DNA of 64,000 bases, taken from NCBI GenBank assembly GCA_028691835.1, contig JAQUYN010000003.1, forward strand, positions 1-64,000, read 5' to 3'. Every line of letters begins with the position of its first letter. Positions within the stretch are counted from its first letter, which is position 1. Below are positions 1-8,858 of this stretch, in pieces. This DNA comes from Alphaproteobacteria bacterium. GTDB taxonomy: Bacteria > Pseudomonadota > Alphaproteobacteria > UBA9219. Under the pieces are notes generated by a model that was not told the DNA's origin, searched no databases, and saw only the letters and a program-made list of their open reading frames with translations. Both the position numbers and the translations under genes were made by a program.

Positions 1-13
1 GGGAATAACAGAG

Positions 14-82
14 GATTCAGGGTTCAGGATTCAGGGTTCAGGTAGCATATTACCCTGAACCCCTACCCCCTGAACCCTGACT
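14..82. repeat. GGGTTCAGG-type imperfect palindrome after rpsB
   Basis: Repeated GGTTCAGG units on the left are mirrored by CCTGAACC units on the right, forming a long imperfect hairpin directly downstream of the rpsB stop codon. The same unit recurs as a cleaner palindrome at 19535-19608, so this is a dispersed family. It could also end or protect the rpsB transcript, but no clear T-tract is seen. Confidence 0.7.
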
Positions 83-84
83 CT

Positions 85-837
85 TTAGACCTTTGTTTCG
101 CTTGCAGGAACCTTGGCCGAAGCGCCAACGTCAGCGCCGCTGGCGATGACTTCGGCTTCGATACCGTCCAGAACGGACCGAGCCGCCATGTCGCAATAAA
201 GCTCAATCGCACGTGACGCATCATCATTACCAGGGATAGGGAATGTGATGTGTGCAGGATCGGAATTGCTGTCGGTAATCGCAACCACGGGGATGCCGAG
301 CTTGACGGCTTCCAAAATGGCCAGATCTTCCTTGCAAGTATCGATGACAAACAAGATGTCCGGCGTGCCGCCCATATCCTTGATGCCGCCGAGAGCGCGT
401 TCCAATTTATCGCGATCACGCGTCATCTCCAACGTCTCTTTCTTGGTGAACTTAGCCGCATGGGTGCTGAGCTTTTCATCAAGTTCACGAAGACGCTTGA
501 TCGACTGGGAAATCGTTTTCCAGTTGGTGAGCATTCCGCCCAACCAACGATGGTTCACATAATACTGACCGCAACGCTTGGCGGCTTCGGCAACCTTGTC
601 TTGCGCCTGACGCTTGGTGCCAACGAACAACACGCGACCACCCGAGGCGGCTGTGTCGCGAAGCTGCTGCAAAGCGCGCTGCATCATGGGAACGGATTGT
701 TCCAAATCAATGATGTGAACGCCATTGCGCACACCAAAGATGTAAGATTGCATTTTAGGGTTCCAGCTGCGGGTCTTATGACCAAAATGAACGCCAGCTT
801 CAAACAAGTCCTTGAGGGACACGACAGGTACAGCCAT
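85..837 (-). CDS. rpsB: 30S ribosomal protein S2
   Basis: The 250-residue product is ribosomal protein S2, which sits between head and body of the small subunit and is needed for S1 binding. It opens with [20 protein letters not shown], the S2 signature, and contains [11 protein letters not shown] and the [12 protein letters not shown] and [11 protein letters not shown] segments typical of the family. Length is usual for alphaproteobacteria. The ATG at 837 has an AAGGAAG ribosome site just upstream. In this class tsf normally follows rpsB; that would lie to the left of the window. Identification is certain from sequence. Confidence 0.98.
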   Translation of the reverse strand: MAVPVVSLKDLFEAGVHFGHKTRSWNPKMQSYIFGVRNGVHIIDLEQSVPMMQRALQQLRDTAASGGRVLFVGTKRQAQDKVAEAAKRCGQYYVNHRWLGGMLTNWKTISQSIKRLRELDEKLSTHAAKFTKKETLEMTRDRDKLERALGGIKDMGGTPDILFVIDTCKEDLAILEAVKLGIPVVAITDSNSDPAHITFPIPGNDDASRAIELYCDMAARSVLDGIEAEVIASGADVGASAKVPASETKV

Positions 838-1134
838 GTAGTTCTTCCTTTTTTCCGGTTAAGCCACCATGCGTTGTTGCGCCCCTTTTGGGGCACCGGA
901 AGGGCTGCTGGGGATGTCTCCCCCAAACGGCCCAAACGCATGTGCGATTTCCTGTGGCCACAGCGGCCACGGGTTAGGACGTTCTTCTAGCGGATTGGTT
1001 TGGTTAATACAAGAGGATCAGACCAAATTTCTTCTAAGAAATTATATAAAAGCTGGAATTTTGTAGACTTAAGAGTCCCATATTTGCGAGGTTTGCCTAT
1101 CGAAGGCTCAATTTCTTTCAATTTAGAGGATTTT
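838..1134. other. Non-coding spacer between rpsB and a divergent small gene
   Basis: This 297-base spacer holds the rpsB leader on the minus strand and the promoter region of the divergent gene at 1135. Several short hairpins are visible, for example around 885-925 (GCCCC/GGGGC and GGGGA/TCCCC arms). A TATAAT hexamer occurs on the minus strand near 1043-1048, but no convincing -35 box goes with it. S2 leaders in proteobacteria are often regulatory; I cannot demonstrate that here. Confidence 0.4.
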
Positions 1135-1527
1135 ATGAAATTCGTACCTGTAATGAAGATTACCACTGTAACTCTTGCCGCCCTTACATGTTTTGGCAAC
1201 ACCACTGTCGGTGCCAAAGAAGCCCATGAAATTGACCCAAGCCTCTACGCCCCCAATTCGCTCATCGCGCAGGCAGTCAAGAGAGTTGATGATTTTCGCA
1301 AAAGCAATTGGAAAGCAGCTCAAGCGGCCAAAAATGGGGACTGCTCTGCTGCGACAGAGGCACTTACTGAAGCAACAAACAGCGATCTAGATCTTATGCC
1401 TTTTGTTGATGCCGATAAGAATCTTCGTGAAGCAGTAAGGAAAAGCATCGCGGATTCGTTCAACGATACAGGCACCGCTGTTCAGTTTTGCAACCCCAGA
1501 TCGAGAGCCAGTGAATTGGCTTTGTAA
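1135..1527 (+). CDS. Small secreted protein of unknown function
   Basis: The 130-residue product starts with a basic, then hydrophobic stretch (MKFVPVMKITTVTLAALTCF) that reads as a signal peptide, likely cut near TTVGA/K. The mature part is a hydrophilic, mostly helical domain with two cysteines (GDCSAATE and VQFCNPR) that could form a disulfide in the periplasm. I prefer the ATG at 1135, preceded by AGAGGA, over an upstream in-frame start at 1000. I do not recognise the family. The gene is divergent from rpsB and stands alone. Confidence 0.6.
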   Translation: MKFVPVMKITTVTLAALTCFGNTTVGAKEAHEIDPSLYAPNSLIAQAVKRVDDFRKSNWKAAQAAKNGDCSAATEALTEATNSDLDLMPFVDADKNLREAVRKSIADSFNDTGTAVQFCNPRSRASELAL

Positions 1528-1693
1528 CCGCTGGCTTCAAAATCTATTCATGCTCTTAGAACGAGATAAAAACGATACGTTACCCTTGATTTACGAATTG
1601 TGAACAGGCACTCAAAAACAATGGGCTTATCCCACCTCATAGACTGATCGCACTTCAAGCGTTTGTTTTTGAAAACAATCAGTGCCACAATCC

Positions 1694-1796
1694 CGCCACC
1701 CTCCCCTTGCGGGAGGGTCGAGAACGCTTCAGCGTTTTCGGGGAGGGGTTGGCTGTGCCTTACGTGGTTTAGACCCCTCCCGCAAGGGGAGGGTGG
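1694..1796. repeat. CCCTCCCCTTGCGGGAGGG palindromic repeat
   Basis: Two self-complementary units face each other: CCACCCTCCCCTTGCGGGAGG at the left is mirrored by CCTCCCGCAAGGGGAGGGTGG at the right, with a smaller AACGCTTCAGCGTT hairpin inside. The rest of the 342-base gap between 1527 and 1870 holds nothing else I can support. Related units occur at 55274-55450. This is a REP-like dispersed palindrome. Confidence 0.75.
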
Positions 1797-1869
1797 CCTC
1801 GGCAAATGAAGTTTGAAAAACTATTTTTGAAGTGCGCTGCGTATAAAACGGGAGAAATAAAAAACGCCC

Positions 1870-2634
1870 TTACCCCACCACATACCCCAGCAATATACAA
1901 CGGCGAAGGTCGAAAAGCTTAAGGGCCGGGCCACGCTCGAGGTCTTCGCCGGTAAAGTTCGGCTTGGTTGGGTCGGCAGAGTTGCGGGCCCCATAGTGCA
2001 TCAACTTATAACTCGAATCTTTAACGACCTCGCGCTCTTGCCACTGATGAAGGGCAACCTTGTCTTGGGTTTTCCACGTCGGGTGCAACTCTGAACATCC
2101 AGCCAGAGCCGCCGTTGTGGTGAAGCTCTTCGCCTTCAAATCATAGACGACTGAAACCGGATGACGGGGAGAATAGTGCGGCAGAATGACCGACTCGCAA
2201 CGGACAGGGTCCCCCCATATATTTTGACGAGCCGCATTCCAAAAGTCCTGTTGAACCCCTGCTCTTGCGCTGAAAACCACGGCTTGATAGCTCACCTTTT
2301 TTTCATAAGCGAGCCCTATAGCTTTCCTCACCGTATCAATGAGCGCAGTCGCGGCCAAAGCAAAGAAGGAAGGCCGAATTGCCTTCAGCATCGCGCCAAC
2401 CGTTGCCCTTATAACCAAAGGGTTATCATCGTCGATATGGGCCATAACGATCGTTGGATCGGCCTCACCTTCGCGCTGGACGATGATCGCCCCCACAAAA
2501 GCCGATGGATCAAAGAGGCTGGCCCTTAGGGCCTGAACGCCATGACGCACCCCTTTCCCAATGCCAAAAGTTGCGGCTGGAAGATCAATCCATTTCGCTG
2601 GACCCGTTGAAGGTTGTTCTCGAAATACACTCAT
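1870..2634 (-). CDS. Hypothetical protein, probable paralogue of the neighbouring upstream gene
   Basis: A 254-residue soluble protein with no signal peptide or membrane segment. I do not recognise the family. Its middle contains FVGAIIVQREGEADPTIVMA followed by HIDDD, closely matched by GVGAVFLQEREE...VVMANIDD in the product of 2688-3431. Beyond this motif the two share similar length and a similar order of hydrophobic strands, so I infer tandem paralogues. The layout weakly recalls CheD/NTAN-type deamidases, but the catalytic Gly-Ser-Cys is missing, so I assign no function. The two genes are 53 bases apart and probably co-transcribed. Confidence 0.65.
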   Translation of the reverse strand: MSVFREQPSTGPAKWIDLPAATFGIGKGVRHGVQALRASLFDPSAFVGAIIVQREGEADPTIVMAHIDDDNPLVIRATVGAMLKAIRPSFFALAATALIDTVRKAIGLAYEKKVSYQAVVFSARAGVQQDFWNAARQNIWGDPVRCESVILPHYSPRHPVSVVYDLKAKSFTTTAALAGCSELHPTWKTQDKVALHQWQEREVVKDSSYKLMHYGARNSADPTKPNFTGEDLERGPALKLFDLRRCILLGYVVG

Positions 2635-2687
2635 AAAATCGCCCCTATAATTCTAACATCTTACATTAAAAGAATAACGCAACACAT

Positions 2688-3431
2688 TCATATTAAAATA
2701 TATTCTGTCATAAGCCGAGGACTCTTTTGCGGCAAAGCGACATCGGCAAGGGTTGTCCTTCGCAAGGGAGCCACCCCATAATCTTTTGCCGTTGGCGTAT
2801 AGATTTTTTCGCCCCCACATTCGACTCCAAGCGACATGGCGTCGATCACTTCAGGGCGAAGGGACTTGCGATCCTCCGCCGCGGCAATATGAGCCCGAAC
2901 CTCATCGTCATTTGCAAGGCCAAGCTTGACGCGGCTTTTATAATCTTGCAAGGGGATCACCTGCCCCGTCACAAGGCTCACGCGAAGCTCGTGATGCACA
3001 AGATTAACGACAGATTTATTAAAGACGATGCCTGCCGCACAAAGAGCACTCGCAAACACAAGAGCCGAAGAACCATAACAGGGTGCCGCGACAAAATGCG
3101 CCGTGTATCCTCTCTCCTTTTTTCCTAAAAGGAGCGCGAGCTGTCGCGCAGCAAGCTGCATGCTCCCTTGTCCGCAGTGGTCATCAATATTGGCCATGAC
3201 CACACGAACGAGCTTTCCTTCTTCTCGTTCCTGCAAAAAGACGGCCCCGACGCCGAATTCCGGAACGACCGCGACATCCGCAACGGGGGGCTTGGGGGCG
3301 TTTTGCCTCCGGCGCCGGAACTTCCCCGTCACGGGGTCACGGCCCAGTTTCGGGTAGGCAAAATCGACCAGAACATGGGCTGGCGGAATCATCAATATGA
3401 AAGGTGGCACGCGTATGCGGCTCTTAAGCAT
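2688..3431 (-). CDS. Hypothetical protein, first gene of the tandem pair
   Basis: A 247-residue protein of unknown function, encoded just upstream of its apparent paralogue at 1870-2634. The shared core is VGAVFLQEREEGK...VVMANIDDHC. The N-terminus has a basic patch (GKFRRRRQNAPKPP) which could bind nucleic acid or be a linker. Six cysteines are scattered without a metal-site pattern. The start at 3431 is the first methionine; MLKSRIRVPPF is preceded by a weak purine-rich stretch only, so the start is uncertain. No transfer signature is obvious beyond lying in an accessory region. Confidence 0.6.
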   Translation of the reverse strand: MLKSRIRVPPFILMIPPAHVLVDFAYPKLGRDPVTGKFRRRRQNAPKPPVADVAVVPEFGVGAVFLQEREEGKLVRVVMANIDDHCGQGSMQLAARQLALLLGKKERGYTAHFVAAPCYGSSALVFASALCAAGIVFNKSVVNLVHHELRVSLVTGQVIPLQDYKSRVKLGLANDDEVRAHIAAAEDRKSLRPEVIDAMSLGVECGGEKIYTPTAKDYGVAPLRRTTLADVALPQKSPRLMTEYILI

Positions 3432-3543
3432 TTCTCAATTTTTTCTGATCTATCGGAAAGAGCCATCATAAGGGAGAGCCCTCCCCAAACTCAATTAGTT
3501 TCAGCGGCGAAGCATGGCAAAGAACTCAGATTAAGAAACAGTA

Positions 3544-3667
3544 AATGGGATGCCAGCCTTCGCTGGCATGACAACTCATTTTGGTTCATGCGGGTTAAGT
3601 TTCCACTGATTTTGTAAAACGTAGAGTCGACAAAAACCGTCATGCCAGCGAAGGCATCCCATTTGTT
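3544..3667. repeat. Paired ATGCCAGCGAAGG inverted repeat
   Basis: A hairpin unit ATGCCAGCCTTCGCTGGCAT at 3550-3569 and an inverted, slightly shortened copy at 3642-3660 are both flanked by the word AAATGGGAT or ATCCCATTT, giving terminal inverted repeats of about 27 bases around a 70-base core. It lies in the 379-base gap between 3431 and 3811, which holds no gene I can support. Copies of the unit recur at 29771-30086 and 56031-56120. Confidence 0.75.
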
Positions 3668-3776
3668 TTTTTGCCTCCCTTATTCATATTTTGTTAACCA
3701 GAATTCGGGGCCCTTAACGGCGAAGGCTTCCCCTGTATGAGACGTGTAAGAAGAATCATCCTTAACGCTCACATTG

Positions 3777-3793
3777 TTAAGGTTCAACCTTAA
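3777..3793. promoter_or_regulatory. Short perfect palindrome upstream of a secreted-protein gene
   Basis: TTAAGGTTCAACCTTAA is an 8-bp-arm palindrome ending 17 bases before the TTG start at 3811. Its size and place fit an operator or a leader hairpin. No regulator is known, so this is only a candidate. Confidence 0.3.
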
Positions 3794-3810
3794 AATAAGG
3801 GATAAACACC

Positions 3811-4200
3811 TTGAAACTCAAACATTATTCGCTCTTACTCGGAGCTTCCGTCCTCTGTCTGACCGCTGGAGCCGTTCATGCTGAAGGCACACGCCCCACC
3901 GAAGCCAAAATGAAGGCTGTGCATGATTGTGCCGCCTCAAATGGTGTCGAAATGCCTACCCCTCCGGCAGGAGCTCCCCCCAAGGGCGAAAAGCCAGCAA
4001 AACCTCCTGAAGGCGGAAAAGAAGGCGACGGCAAAGGCCCCCATGGCCCCAAGCTTACTGACGCCCAAAAAGCTATCATGGATGCTTGCTTTGCCGAGCA
4101 AGGCCTGACCCCACCCAAGGGCCCGCCCCATGGCGGTGAAGGCAGAGGCGGCAAGGGTCCGCGCCCTGAAGGCGGTCAAGCCCCCGCCGCCAGCGAGTAA
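3811..4200 (+). CDS. Secreted Pro/Gly/Lys-rich protein with internal repeat
   Basis: The 129-residue product has a clear Sec signal peptide (LLLGASVLCLTAGAVHA, cut before EGTRP). The mature chain has two copies of a short unit: a helix ending in a cysteine, then hydrophobic-polar-Pro (KAVHDCAASNGVEMPTPP and KAIMDACFAEQGLTPPKGP), separated and followed by low-complexity Pro/Gly/Lys linkers. The single cysteine of each unit could pair. The start is TTG, preceded by AATAAGG. A strong terminator follows at once, so it is monocistronic. The family is unknown to me; a periplasmic or outer-surface role is inferred. Confidence 0.7.
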   Translation: MKLKHYSLLLGASVLCLTAGAVHAEGTRPTEAKMKAVHDCAASNGVEMPTPPAGAPPKGEKPAKPPEGGKEGDGKGPHGPKLTDAQKAIMDACFAEQGLTPPKGPPHGGEGRGGKGPRPEGGQAPAASE

Positions 4201-4207
4201 GAAAACA

Positions 4208-4237
4208 AAAAGGGAGGGTGTCCGCGCCCTCCCTTTT
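4208..4237 (+). terminator. Rho-independent terminator of the secreted-protein gene
   Basis: Arms AAAAGGGAGGG and CCCTCCCTTTT flank an 8-base loop starting 8 bases after the stop codon at 4200. The A-rich left and T-rich right edges make it bidirectional, so it may also serve the convergent gene ending at 4263. Confidence 0.85.
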
Positions 4238-4262
4238 GATCTTCAATTTTATTTCCAGCCTT

Positions 4263-5258
4263 CTAACCCTGAATCATGATAGAGGCATTCATTTTGAAAA
4301 GAACATCCGGATGAACCGCAGGCACAGGTTCCGGCTTTTTGGCAATCCGCTCGCCCGTCTTGGGATTGTATCGTTCCATGGAATCGAATCCCCATATTTT
4401 GCCATCAGAAACAGCCATAACAGGAATGTAGGCAGGCAGCAGAGGCTTCACAACATCCCATGAAGCCCTGTTATTCTCATAATAATAGGTTTGCCCCAGT
4501 TGTTCTCCGCGCTCTTGGTTTCGCCCTGTTCCCTCAACAATCGTCCATACCTGTCGCGCAGGGTTATAGAGCGCCAGATTGGCATGCCCCACGTCCTTCT
4601 CCTGCAAATAACACGCAACGAAAATATGTTGCGGTTTCACACCAAGTTGGCGTGCCAAGATATAACGGCTTAAAGCAAAATCCTTGCAATCGCCAAACCC
4701 GCTTCCCCTTAAAACGGCGGCGGTCTTTGGCAAATCTTCCCAGTCTGTGTGAGGCACGAAATTTACCGACCGAAACGCGTTTGCGAGGACATCGATAACG
4801 GCCTCGACTCGCTCATCATAAGCCTTAGGAAGCGTGTCGCGAATCTTGAGCGTTTTCGAGGTCAGGTCAGCCGCCACGTCCCGATATTCGGCAGAAACCA
4901 GCTCCTTTTCCGTCACAATGTCCAGCATCCCGGTCCGGCCACAAACAGGATGCGAACGGAAGCGAAGACAAGTCGTCTCGTCCCCGATGCTCGTTCCAAC
5001 CATCAGGTTATAGGCAGCCTTGGCCACATTGGTCGGAATTTTCTCGATCACTTTCGAAAGGCTGACGGCACGATACCCTTGGAAAACCTGATTGGAAATC
5101 GAGGAAGGAAGCCAGCCTTCCATCATCAAAAGTTGAGAAATGGTTTGGCTAGGTTCCGACACACAGATCCCCTGCTCCGCGTGAAGAAGGTGAGGCCAGA
5201 AAGCCGACAACAAAGCCGATGTTTTGATAAAAGTGCGTCTCGTTAACATTTGAGCCAT
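4263..5258 (-). CDS. Periplasmic transglutaminase-like cysteine protease (BTLCP, LapG-like)
   Basis: The 331-residue product belongs to the bacterial transglutaminase-like cysteine proteinases. The N-terminus MLTRRTFIKTSALLSAF is a twin-arginine-type signal, so export through Tat is likely. The catalytic cysteine lies in GFGDCKDFAL (about residue 191), the histidine in VGHANLAL (about 225), and the third position in VWTIVEG, where the usual Asp appears to be replaced by Glu or shifted. Family members such as LapG cut large surface adhesins; no adhesin or LapD partner is encoded in this window, so its substrate is open. The gene is alone, convergent with the secreted-protein gene. Confidence 0.85.
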   Translation of the reverse strand: MAQMLTRRTFIKTSALLSAFWPHLLHAEQGICVSEPSQTISQLLMMEGWLPSSISNQVFQGYRAVSLSKVIEKIPTNVAKAAYNLMVGTSIGDETTCLRFRSHPVCGRTGMLDIVTEKELVSAEYRDVAADLTSKTLKIRDTLPKAYDERVEAVIDVLANAFRSVNFVPHTDWEDLPKTAAVLRGSGFGDCKDFALSRYILARQLGVKPQHIFVACYLQEKDVGHANLALYNPARQVWTIVEGTGRNQERGEQLGQTYYYENNRASWDVVKPLLPAYIPVMAVSDGKIWGFDSMERYNPKTGERIAKKPEPVPAVHPDVLFKMNASIMIQG

Positions 5259-5348
5259 TTTGCCATAAGTAAATCGTTTTGCTCACGTATCAAATAATAC
5301 CAATCAAGGTCAATCCTATTTATCTCAATATATGACAAAGCGTGAGAA

Positions 5349-8300
5349 TCACCACTCTTGAACTTCAAGGCCATAGCCGATTTGTCTAAGGCTAGACTTT
5401 AAGTCGTCGGTCAAGAGCCATGAGCCGGGTAATTCGACTTCGGCAACTTCGTCGTCCAAATCCAGAGCCAGCAGCACCTTGCCTCGCCCCGCCGTGGCCG
5501 TCGAAAGCTGTTTTTGAATCGCTGGCAAAACCGCCCCGTCATAGAGCTTGATGCGGATACCTTGAGCCAAGCGGGACGCCACATCGGACAACCGCTCAAA
5601 GCTCCGCGCAATAAAGCGAATATCACCGCCGCCGCTTTCGGCACTGGCTTGGCCTTGCCCCCCTTGCACATCGACATCGACCAAGACGGCTTGCCCCGCC
5701 TCCAAAATCTCACGGGTGGAAGTCAAAAGATCCGAAAAGACCGTAACCTCAAATGACCCCGTTGCATCCGATGCCGAAACAAAGGCAAAGCGATTGCCGG
5801 ATTTCGACGTGCGTTCTTGCCGCGCCATGACAATACCCGCCAACTTCATGCGCCCCGAACCTTGGGCCTGCCGACGCGCCGGAACCTCAACGATAGAAAC
5901 AGCCCCCAGCCGTTCCAGCAAGGCGCTGTAATTATCCAAAGGATGCGCCGACAGGTAAAAGCCAAGCGATTTAAACTCGTTTTGAAGACGGGTCAGCTCG
6001 TCCCAAGCTTTGGTCGTCGGCAGATTCGGACGCGGCAAAGCCATATCCATCGCGCCAAAAATGCTGGCTTGTCCACTGGCTTTTTCATCGACCACGGCAT
6101 GCGCATGCTTCAATAAAATATCAATTGAACCAATCACCTGCGCCCGGCTTTTGCACAACAGATCAAATGCCCCTGCGCTTGCCAAACCCTCCATCTGCTT
6201 ACGATTAATGGCACGAGGATCGACCCTCTCCACAAAATCAAACAAGTCTTTAAACGGCCCGGCTTGCCCCCGCGCCGCGACAAGCGACTGCATCGCCGCC
6301 GCCCCGACGCCTTTGATAGCAGCCAAGGCATAGCGAATGGCCCCCTTGCCGCTTTCTTGTATCTCTGGCCGAAAAGTCGGGAACGAATGATTGACGCTAG
6401 GCTGCAATAGTAAAATACCATGACGATTCAACTCTTGCCGGAAAACTGACAATTTGTCGGTATCGTTCATTTCGAAGTTCATTGCCGCCGCAAAGAACTC
6501 AACCGGATAATTGGCTTTCAGCCACGCCGTCTGATAGGCAATCAACGCATAAGCCGCCGCATGGGATTTATTGAACCCATAGCCTGCAAACTTGTCGATC
6601 TGGTCAAAGATCAGCTCGGCTTGCTCTTCGGGAATACCGTGAAGCTTGGCCGCGCCCTCCTTAAAGGTGTTGCGCTGCTTGGCCATTTCCTCAGCCTTTT
6701 TCTTCCCCATCGCTCGGCGCAGCAAATCCGCGCCGCCGAGGCTATAGCCAGCCAAAATCTGCGCAGCCTGCATAACCTGTTCCTGATAGATCAGAATGCC
6801 GAATGTATCCTTCAGGATTGGCTCCAACAAAGGGTGCAAATAATGCACCTCTTCCAGTCCGTTTTTGCACTTGATATAGGTCGGGATGTTATCCATCGGG
6901 CCCGGACGATAAAGCGCCACCAAAGCAATAATATCTTCAAAGCGATTGGGTTTCAGACGACGCAGCATGTCGCGCATCCCCGAACTTTCAAGCTGGAACA
7001 CGCCCGTTGTGTCGCCACGCGTCAAAAGCGTATAGCTTTTTTCATCATCAAGCGGGATATGCGCCAAATCCACATCAACGCCGCGCTCTTTCAAAAGATC
7101 GACGGCATTTTGAATCACGTCCAGCGTTTTCAGGCCCAAAAAGTCGAACTTCACAAGGCCAGCAATCTCGACCATTTTCATATTGAACTGGGTCGCGGGC
7201 AAAGGCGAGTCAGGATCACGATAAAGCGGGACAAGATCGACAAGCGGCCTGTCGCCAATCACAACGCCTGCCGCATGGGTCGAGGCATTGCGGTAAAGCC
7301 CTTCAAGTTTGAGCGCAATGTCCATCAGTTGCTTGACGGTCGCATCGGCCTGCCGCATTTGCTCAAGCTGCGGCTCCATCTCAAGCGCCTGCCCCAGTGA
7401 AACAGGATTAGCGGGATTGCTGGGCACCAATTTGCAGATTTTATCGACATAGCCATAAGGCATCGCCAAAACGCGCCCTACGTCACGCAACACCGCTCGC
7501 GCTTGCAACTTACCATAGGTGATAATTTGGGCCACGCGATCCGCGCCATATTTGCTTTGCACATATTGGATAACCAAATCGCGACGTTCCTGACAAAAAT
7601 CGACGTCGAAGTCAGGCATCGACACGCGCTCTGGATTCAAGAAACGCTCAAACAGCAACCCAAAACGCAACGGATCAAGATCGGTAATCAACAACGCCCA
7701 TGCGACAACAGACCCCGCGCCCGAACCACGCCCCGGCCCCACAGGCACATTATTCGTCTTCGACCATTTGATAAAATCGGACACGATCAAGAAATAACCG
7801 GGAAAACCCATCTTGATAATAATGTCCAGCTCGAACGACAAACGATCATCATAGGCCTTGCGATCCGTAATCCCCAGAGATTCAAGCCGTTTATTAAGGC
7901 CTTCTTCGGCTTGGGCGCGAAGTTCTTCAACTTCCGTACGCTCGACTTCCATCGGGAACGGCGGCAAAATGGGCCGACGCGGCTCTGGCATAAAGGCGCA
8001 ACGCTTAGCAATCACAAGCGTGTTATCACAAGCCTCAGGTAAATCCGCAAACAAAGCGCGCATCTCAGCCGCCGATTTAAAACGGTGATCGGGCGTCAGA
8101 CGGCGGCGATTTTGCTGGGCGATAACGACTTTGTCTGAGATACAGAGCAACGCATCGTGCGCCTCATACATGTCTTCGGTTCCGAAATAGACATCATTCG
8201 TCGCGACAAGCGGAAGATTATGTTGATAGGCAAGGTCAATCTGTGCAGCTTCGATTTTCTGCTCATTCTGCCCGACTTCACCACCATGATGACGGCCAAT

Positions 8301-8858
8301 TTCCATATAAAAACGGTCATAAAATAGTTCTTTAAGCCGCCCTAAACGCTCATCCGCCGCTGGAGCCTGATTTTCTAAAAGAAGCCGTCCAATGGGGCCT
8401 TCCGCGCCGCCTGACAAGGCGACAAGCCCGCCCGCATACCGCGCCAACTCTTCATAGGTCACATAAGGATCGGGGCGGTCCGTCACAATAAAAGACTGCG
8501 TGACAAGCGCCGATAAGTTCCGATAGCCAAGCTCATTCTGCACAAGCAAAACAAGTTGATCATACAAATCGCGCCGCGCCGGGATCTTCCCCGTTGTCGC
8601 TTGTTCGGGGCGAATAAGGGCCACTTGGCACCCGATGATAGGTTGAATGCCAATTTCACTGGCGGCCATCGCGAACTCAAGCGCGCCAAACAGGTTCCCC
8701 TTATCCGTCAGCGCAACGGCAGGCATATCATGTTGCAGACACAGCTTGATCAAATCCTTGCGTGGCCCTTTGCCCTTGCCTTCTACAACACGAATCGCCC
8801 CTTCCGCCAAGGAATAGGCCGAGTGAACGCGCAGATGGATGAAGTCGGCAATGGTCAT
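5349..8858 (-). CDS. dnaE: DNA polymerase III alpha subunit
   Basis: This 1169-residue protein is the replicative polymerase catalytic subunit. Visible parts, in order: an N-terminal PHP domain (FIHLRVHSAYSLAEGA), the nucleotide-binding GPGRGSGAGS (about 374-383), the catalytic acidic motif MPDFDVDF (D416, D418), the thumb/fingers region with GVFQLESSGMRDMLR and YGFNKSHAAAYALIAYQTAWLKA, a helix-hairpin-helix region (AAIKGVGAAAMQSLV) and a C-terminal OB fold (MKLAGIVMARQERTSKSGN). Length is normal for DnaE1. The ATG overlaps the stop of the upstream HAD gene by 4 bases (ATGA), implying coupled translation. Confidence 0.98.
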   Translation of the reverse strand: MTIADFIHLRVHSAYSLAEGAIRVVEGKGKGPRKDLIKLCLQHDMPAVALTDKGNLFGALEFAMAASEIGIQPIIGCQVALIRPEQATTGKIPARRDLYDQLVLLVQNELGYRNLSALVTQSFIVTDRPDPYVTYEELARYAGGLVALSGGAEGPIGRLLLENQAPAADERLGRLKELFYDRFYMEIGRHHGGEVGQNEQKIEAAQIDLAYQHNLPLVATNDVYFGTEDMYEAHDALLCISDKVVIAQQNRRRLTPDHRFKSAAEMRALFADLPEACDNTLVIAKRCAFMPEPRRPILPPFPMEVERTEVEELRAQAEEGLNKRLESLGITDRKAYDDRLSFELDIIIKMGFPGYFLIVSDFIKWSKTNNVPVGPGRGSGAGSVVAWALLITDLDPLRFGLLFERFLNPERVSMPDFDVDFCQERRDLVIQYVQSKYGADRVAQIITYGKLQARAVLRDVGRVLAMPYGYVDKICKLVPSNPANPVSLGQALEMEPQLEQMRQADATVKQLMDIALKLEGLYRNASTHAAGVVIGDRPLVDLVPLYRDPDSPLPATQFNMKMVEIAGLVKFDFLGLKTLDVIQNAVDLLKERGVDVDLAHIPLDDEKSYTLLTRGDTTGVFQLESSGMRDMLRRLKPNRFEDIIALVALYRPGPMDNIPTYIKCKNGLEEVHYLHPLLEPILKDTFGILIYQEQVMQAAQILAGYSLGGADLLRRAMGKKKAEEMAKQRNTFKEGAAKLHGIPEEQAELIFDQIDKFAGYGFNKSHAAAYALIAYQTAWLKANYPVEFFAAAMNFEMNDTDKLSVFRQELNRHGILLLQPSVNHSFPTFRPEIQESGKGAIRYALAAIKGVGAAAMQSLVAARGQAGPFKDLFDFVERVDPRAINRKQMEGLASAGAFDLLCKSRAQVIGSIDILLKHAHAVVDEKASGQASIFGAMDMALPRPNLPTTKAWDELTRLQNEFKSLGFYLSAHPLDNYSALLERLGAVSIVEVPARRQAQGSGRMKLAGIVMARQERTSKSGNRFAFVSASDATGSFEVTVFSDLLTSTREILEAGQAVLVDVDVQGGQGQASAESGGGDIRFIARSFERLSDVASRLAQGIRIKLYDGAVLPAIQKQLSTATAGRGKVLLALDLDDEVAEVELPGSWLLTDDLKSSLRQIGYGLEVQEW

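Noticed and set aside
250-990. Long plus-strand open frame opposite rpsB
   Set aside because: It is a shadow of rpsB and its leader; the minus strand clearly encodes ribosomal protein S2.
1037-1054. TATAAT as the rpsB promoter
   Set aside because: There is no acceptable -35 hexamer at 16-18 bases, and AT-rich sequence here could give the match by chance.
1870-3431. CheD-type deamidase assignment for the paralogous pair
   Set aside because: The catalytic Cys and the conserved His region of CheD are absent, so only a vague fold resemblance remains.
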